Source: Patescibacteria group bacterium (GTDB lineage: Bacteria; Patescibacteriota; CPR2; UBA1875). From it: a DNA stretch of 48,812 bases. The notes beneath the pieces were generated by a model. The model saw nothing but the letters and a program-made list of their open reading frames with translations. It was not told where the DNA came from and searched no databases. Location: positions 1-48,812 of the forward strand of contig JAQVJW010000004.1 of NCBI GenBank assembly GCA_028694925.1, in the 5' to 3' direction. Positions 45,019 to 48,812 of the stretch are shown here, piece by piece. The stretch's first letter is position 1; every line of letters starts with the position of its first letter. The translations under genes were made by a program, and so were the position numbers.

Positions 45019-46242
45019 CTACTCGACGAAGTCGCTGACCAACTCTACGATCTCCTGGTTGGTCTTGCCTTCGGCGATAGCCTCGTCGAATCGCTCGACG
45101 AGGTTTTCGGCCCGAGACCTCTTCTCCTCGATTACGACCAGGAAGCGCTTGGCCTCGAAATAGGCTGCGCTGCACTGCTCGAAGGTGAGAGAGGCAACCT
45201 TCGGTCTCGCGGATGCCTTGACCGAAGTTTGTGACCCCGCAGGCTTCCGGCGGCGAGCCATCGCCTTCAGCTGGGCCGGCTCGAGATCGAGCTCCAGCTT
45301 GAGGTAGGCCACGAGTTTGTCATCTCCGAGAAGCTCCAGGTAATCTTCCTCGGAGACAAACATCCGGACACCCTTGGCCTTCTTCTCTTGGGTAGCCGGA
45401 AGTAGTCCATGCTTGATGAGGTTCTTGAGGCGATCGTAGTCGAAAGCCCCTTCTACCACGATCTGCCTCGTGGTCACGAACCCCTCGGGCGCGTTCGAAG
45501 AGATCGCGCAGTTGAGAAGCCACTCGGGCTTCTCGTTGATCCATCTCTGGACCTCGGAGTGGCGCACTTGGGGGGTCCGACCCAGTTTGGCAGTGACGAA
45601 CACCTTCTTCTTCGCCAGCGCACGAAGCTGGTTGTCCATCACGTCTAGCTTCGCTTCCTGAAGAAGCATAGTGGCTTCCTTGAGGCTGACGAGCTGGTCC
45701 TGGCGTACTGGGCCGGATTGGCCCGATGCAGGTGTACTCACCTTCAGCTCCTTTCCTGGAGTTGGGGTTGGCGGCTTGGTCTCCTTCTGAGAAGAGACAT
45801 CCGCTTCATCAACGTGACGGAGAGCTTTCAGCTCCTTTGAATCAATGGCCAGAACAGCAACCGAGCCTTGTTGCACGGTCGAGCAGTTGAGATCCCCAGC
45901 CGCCAGTTCTCCGAGCAACCGCGATAGCGATCCCGGGAAATCAGCAACCGCCCTCCGAACAGTCACGAGACCCTTCGGCAGCTTCCGTCGCTTGACCTCC
46001 TTGAGCCAAGATGATGGGTGACCGGCCTCCTTCATCAGCAATTCATGAGGCCAGATCTTGCCTGTACCGTGGCTATTGAGGCCACGAACACGGCCCCTGT
46101 CTACGATCCTTGCGAGCTGGTTCTTTGTAAGAACATAGCCGAGTGCTGTAAGCCACTCGGCCGCTTGGTCGGTGTTGCGGTCTTTCTCTTCGAGAATAGC
46201 CGCAACAACCTCCCTTCCCGAACATTCTACCGGTAACGGCAT
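45019..46242 (-). CDS. GC-rich solitary gene: protein with tandem MerR/excisionase-like HTH modules
   Basis: ATG at 46242 preceded by GGGAGGAG SD (preferred to TTG at 46278); recurring L..L...G.(L/V)...E...L modules. Confidence 0.7.
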   Translation of the reverse strand: MPLPVECSGREVVAAILEEKDRNTDQAAEWLTALGYVLTKNQLARIVDRGRVRGLNSHGTGKIWPHELLMKEAGHPSSWLKEVKRRKLPKGLVTVRRAVADFPGSLSRLLGELAAGDLNCSTVQQGSVAVLAIDSKELKALRHVDEADVSSQKETKPPTPTPGKELKVSTPASGQSGPVRQDQLVSLKEATMLLQEAKLDVMDNQLRALAKKKVFVTAKLGRTPQVRHSEVQRWINEKPEWLLNCAISSNAPEGFVTTRQIVVEGAFDYDRLKNLIKHGLLPATQEKKAKGVRMFVSEEDYLELLGDDKLVAYLKLELDLEPAQLKAMARRRKPAGSQTSVKASARPKVASLTFEQCSAAYFEAKRFLVVIEEKRSRAENLVERFDEAIAEGKTNQEIVELVSDFVE

Positions 46243-46317
46243 ACCAACTCCTCCCTCTCTGGACCCTACCAGGGTCAATTTGCGTTTGCTTGTGAGGTGC
46301 TCTTTGATAGCTTTGGC

Positions 46318-46346
46318 ATTATATAATAAAAAGGTAGTAATGTCAA
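46318..46346 (-). promoter_or_regulatory. Perfect consensus sigma70 promoter
   Basis: Minus strand TTGACA-N17-TATAAT. Confidence 0.9.
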
Positions 46347-46414
46347 TGTTTTTATCGTGATCGAGTTCAAGGAAAAATGATATATTTATGATATAATTCC
46401 CCTAAGGAGGAAAA

Positions 46415-47182
46415 ATGAAAAACAAACAAGGTTTATCTAATATCACTATTATCTTAATAATAGCCGGGGTTGTTGCCGCTCTTGGAGCTACAATGGTCGC
46501 CGGCTATTTTTTTTGGTATAAGCCAAACTATATCGATAGGACTGAGTTAGTAGAGAGTACCGAGCCAGAGCTTACTCTAGTCTCAGATAGCCCCCATATC
46601 AAAACCTTTAACAACAACTCATATTCCGGCAATCTGGGCTGGTGGGTTAGGGGCAATAATGAATGGGTGGAGTTTGCTTTTACGGATATCGATACCGTAG
46701 GGGTAGTAGGAGACGAACTAACTCTTAAAATGAATCTAGGAGTCACTAACAAACTTGATGGGGATGAGAATATGGATGGGCAGGTAGACCTGATGATAAA
46801 TCCATATAATCCTGAAAAGAGTCTAAACTATATGGATGTTCTCCTCAAAAACAAGAACAGAGAACAAACTATAACATCAATGCTCTCAGGAGGAACTTAT
46901 GAGACAACTTATGAAGCCCCTATCAGGAAAGACTTAATCATCAACGGCACCCTTATCGTTCGCCTCTACCGGCATGTTGATACTAATGGGGCTCCTGATG
47001 CCACTGGTAAGTCTGGGAAAATAGTCCTTAGGGAGTATGAGAATGGGACAAGTGAATATGTTATCCCAACTGGAGTTTATGAGGACGATGACTCCCATAC
47101 AGTTCACTTGAACGTACAAACAATAGAAGGGGATAAGACAAAGGCGGCACCTGGTGAGGCGGTGCTTTATGGGTATCGGTAG
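46415..47182 (+). CDS. Membrane-anchored extracytoplasmic protein, hypothetical
   Basis: N-terminal TM; TGATATAAT promoter and AAGGAGG SD. Confidence 0.65.
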   Translation: MKNKQGLSNITIILIIAGVVAALGATMVAGYFFWYKPNYIDRTELVESTEPELTLVSDSPHIKTFNNNSYSGNLGWWVRGNNEWVEFAFTDIDTVGVVGDELTLKMNLGVTNKLDGDENMDGQVDLMINPYNPEKSLNYMDVLLKNKNREQTITSMLSGGTYETTYEAPIRKDLIINGTLIVRLYRHVDTNGAPDATGKSGKIVLREYENGTSEYVIPTGVYEDDDSHTVHLNVQTIEGDKTKAAPGEAVLYGYR

Positions 47183-47239
47183 GAATAATGTTGGATTTAC
47201 ACATTAGGGTAGTGATATAATATATAAGAAGGAGAAATT

Positions 47240-47929
47240 ATGAAAAAGATATTATCAATTACAGGTCTGGCTGTCCTACTAGTAGCTTTTATGCCGTCCT
47301 TCACCGGAGCTCTATATGAGTTTGGTGAGGGTGAGGCGGTAGGAACAAGGGTGGAAGTAAGTAAAAATGGGACCGATTGGTACAACTTCTATGCCAATGA
47401 GAACCCAGGTGGTCAAACTTTGTATGTTAGCCCGGGTGACAATTTAACTTTTAAGGGTATTTCTTGGAATGCTGGTCTTTCTAACCTGGATGTTGAGTTT
47501 GAAGCAATCCTAACTGGAACAGATTACTTTGCAGATTTTGACGTGTTCGGTGATGGAGCAGATGACCTAGATGGTAACACCAATGATTATATCGCCGGTC
47601 TTGAGACAATTACCGATGCCGATAACGGGACCGCTAGCTTCCCTGTAACCCTAGCTTCTGGCTTGCCACTCGTCTCTGATGATGCTAGCCCTGAAGAAGG
47701 TTCAATCACTGTAACCTTGGCTGATGATATCCCAGACGGCACCGTTATAATGGGAATCTTCCAGGTAACAGCAGCTGAGGTACAACAGCAGATTATAAAC
47801 TTTGGAACCTTTGGTAAATACGGAAGAGTATTTGCCCAAGAGCCGGGTGAATCAACCGTAAGGATAGTGGTTCAGAATGCCACAGATGATGAAGAGACAG
47901 TTTTACCCAAAACTGGCGCCCATCGGTAA
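47240..47929 (+). CDS. Secreted protein ending in LPKTGAHR (sortase motif, no C-terminal anchor)
   Basis: Signal peptide; DDEETVLPKTGAHR-stop; TGATATAAT promoter and AGAAGGAG SD. Confidence 0.8.
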   Translation: MKKILSITGLAVLLVAFMPSFTGALYEFGEGEAVGTRVEVSKNGTDWYNFYANENPGGQTLYVSPGDNLTFKGISWNAGLSNLDVEFEAILTGTDYFADFDVFGDGADDLDGNTNDYIAGLETITDADNGTASFPVTLASGLPLVSDDASPEEGSITVTLADDIPDGTVIMGIFQVTAAEVQQQIINFGTFGKYGRVFAQEPGESTVRIVVQNATDDEETVLPKTGAHR

Positions 47930-48577
47930 ATGAAAAAAGTATTTAGACTATCACAAAAGAGCCCTCTTTTCTGGGCTCTTTTGCTTACCACTATAATCAT
48001 CCTCTCTTTAAGTACCGCTTTTTATCTAAATGAGAGGGATAAGACCAAAGAGAAGAGGGAAGAATACAGGAGACAAACAGAGATTGCCTCTGATGAAGGG
48101 CTAGGGGAGATAACTGAATTTTCGATTGAGATTCATAAGCTAGGTATAGAGGTACCGGTAATCCCTAATGTCGATGGGAAAGATGAAGGAATGTACAACA
48201 AGGCGCTCGAGGAAGGGGTGGCCCATTATTTAAATACGGCCCTTCCAGATTCTGGGAGTAATATAGTTATCTTTGGGCATTCGAGTACCATCCTTGGGAA
48301 AGGAGAGTATAGTGAGGTATTCGCAGGGCTTAATGACCTAAAGGTGGGGGATAGGATAACCTTAAGTCTTAATAATACAAGTTATCCATATAACGTAACG
48401 GAAAAGAAGATAGTAGCAGCAAATGATACCTCTGTACTTTCGGGCACCGAGGACGAGCAACTAACCCTCCTTACCTGTTGGCCGGTAGGGACTGATGCCA
48501 AGAGGCTAGTGGTTATAGCAAAGCCAAGCTATAACGGGTCTACAATATCTTTAATTCGTTTACCTTTTTCAACATAA
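47930..48577 (+). CDS. Sortase
   Basis: IFGHSS, LTLLTCWPVGTDAKRLVV; N-terminal TM; starts immediately after the upstream stop, in frame. Confidence 0.88.
   Translation: MKKVFRLSQKSPLFWALLLTTIIILSLSTAFYLNERDKTKEKREEYRRQTEIASDEGLGEITEFSIEIHKLGIEVPVIPNVDGKDEGMYNKALEEGVAHYLNTALPDSGSNIVIFGHSSTILGKGEYSEVFAGLNDLKVGDRITLSLNNTSYPYNVTEKKIVAANDTSVLSGTEDEQLTLLTCWPVGTDAKRLVVIAKPSYNGSTISLIRLPFST
47954..47983 (+). terminator. Terminator-like hairpin inside the sortase ORF
   Basis: CAAAAGAGCCC-tcttttct-GGGCTCTTTTG, perfect 11-bp stem. Confidence 0.55.
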
Positions 48578-48780
48578 TCAACAATCTTATCAAGAAAGTT
48601 CTCGTATTGTCCGATATATTCTCTCCGGGGTAGGAATTCAGTACACTTTCTGACTTCGTAGAACTTTTTACCTGAGATCTTCTGTCCGGTTGCCTTGCAA
48701 CTTCTAGTGCAATATATCTTACCGGTCTTTTCTCGGTAATTGACTGACTTTTCACAATTAGAGCATCTTATCTTTGCCAT
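48529..48780 (-). CDS. Small zinc-finger protein
   Basis: CSNCEKSVNYREKTGKIYCTRSCK; SD AGGAGGA upstream of ATG. Confidence 0.65.
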   Translation of the reverse strand: MAKIRCSNCEKSVNYREKTGKIYCTRSCKATGQKISGKKFYEVRKCTEFLPRREYIGQYENFLDKIVDYVEKGKRIKDIVDPL

Positions 48781-48812
48781 CTTTCCTCCTACTTCCTCGA
48801 GTCTTCGAGAGA

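Noticed and set aside
1-48812. CRISPR array, prophage, integron or DGR
   Set aside because: No regularly spaced repeats, cas, phage structural, integrase-attC or reverse transcriptase signatures seen; the four-helix protein at 26210 has no RT or template repeat nearby.

Overview
48.8-kb chromosomal segment of a small, gene-dense, low-to-mid GC bacterium using the standard code. Gene style (DUF5679, DUF5674, archaeal-type AspRS, short operons with ATGA overlaps) suggests a Patescibacteria/CPR-like monoderm; this placement is inference. Most of the window is housekeeping: prfB, ftsEX, rplI, rpmA, nfo, nnrD, murA, mreB, gltX, greA, trxB, aspS, scpAB, rluB, der, pth, and three tRNAs (Leu-CAA, Gln-CTG, Glu-CTC). 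There is also a substantial cell-surface inventory: SdrD-B/LPKSG adhesin, an LPKTG protein, two sortases, PcsB-like CHAP and EnvC-like M23 hydrolases beside ftsEX, two S11 carboxypeptidases, and CAP and PEGA proteins. The points most worth a second look are: (1) a ~500-nt hairpin-dense non-coding island between prfB and ftsE with its own promoter; (2) a heliorhodopsin with the counterion Glu and Schiff-base Lys retained; (3) an LPKTG protein with no membrane anchor, separated by a single in-frame TAA from a sortase whose N-terminal TM could supply the missing anchor, with a terminator-like hairpin inside the sortase ORF; (4) a GC-rich solitary gene with a perfect consensus promoter encoding an apparent array of four MerR/excisionase-like modules, with interleaved (pseudoknot/attenuator-type) pairing in its 3'UTR; (5) an M23 hydrolase ORF with no ATG/GTG/TTG for its first ~170 codons (possible AUA start); (6) repeated promoter architecture with (extended) -10 boxes 6-10 nt upstream of start codons, predicting leaderless mRNAs; (7) a very short UUCG-terminator leader in front of a response regulator. 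No CRISPR array was seen. All structures were folded by eye and no database search was possible.
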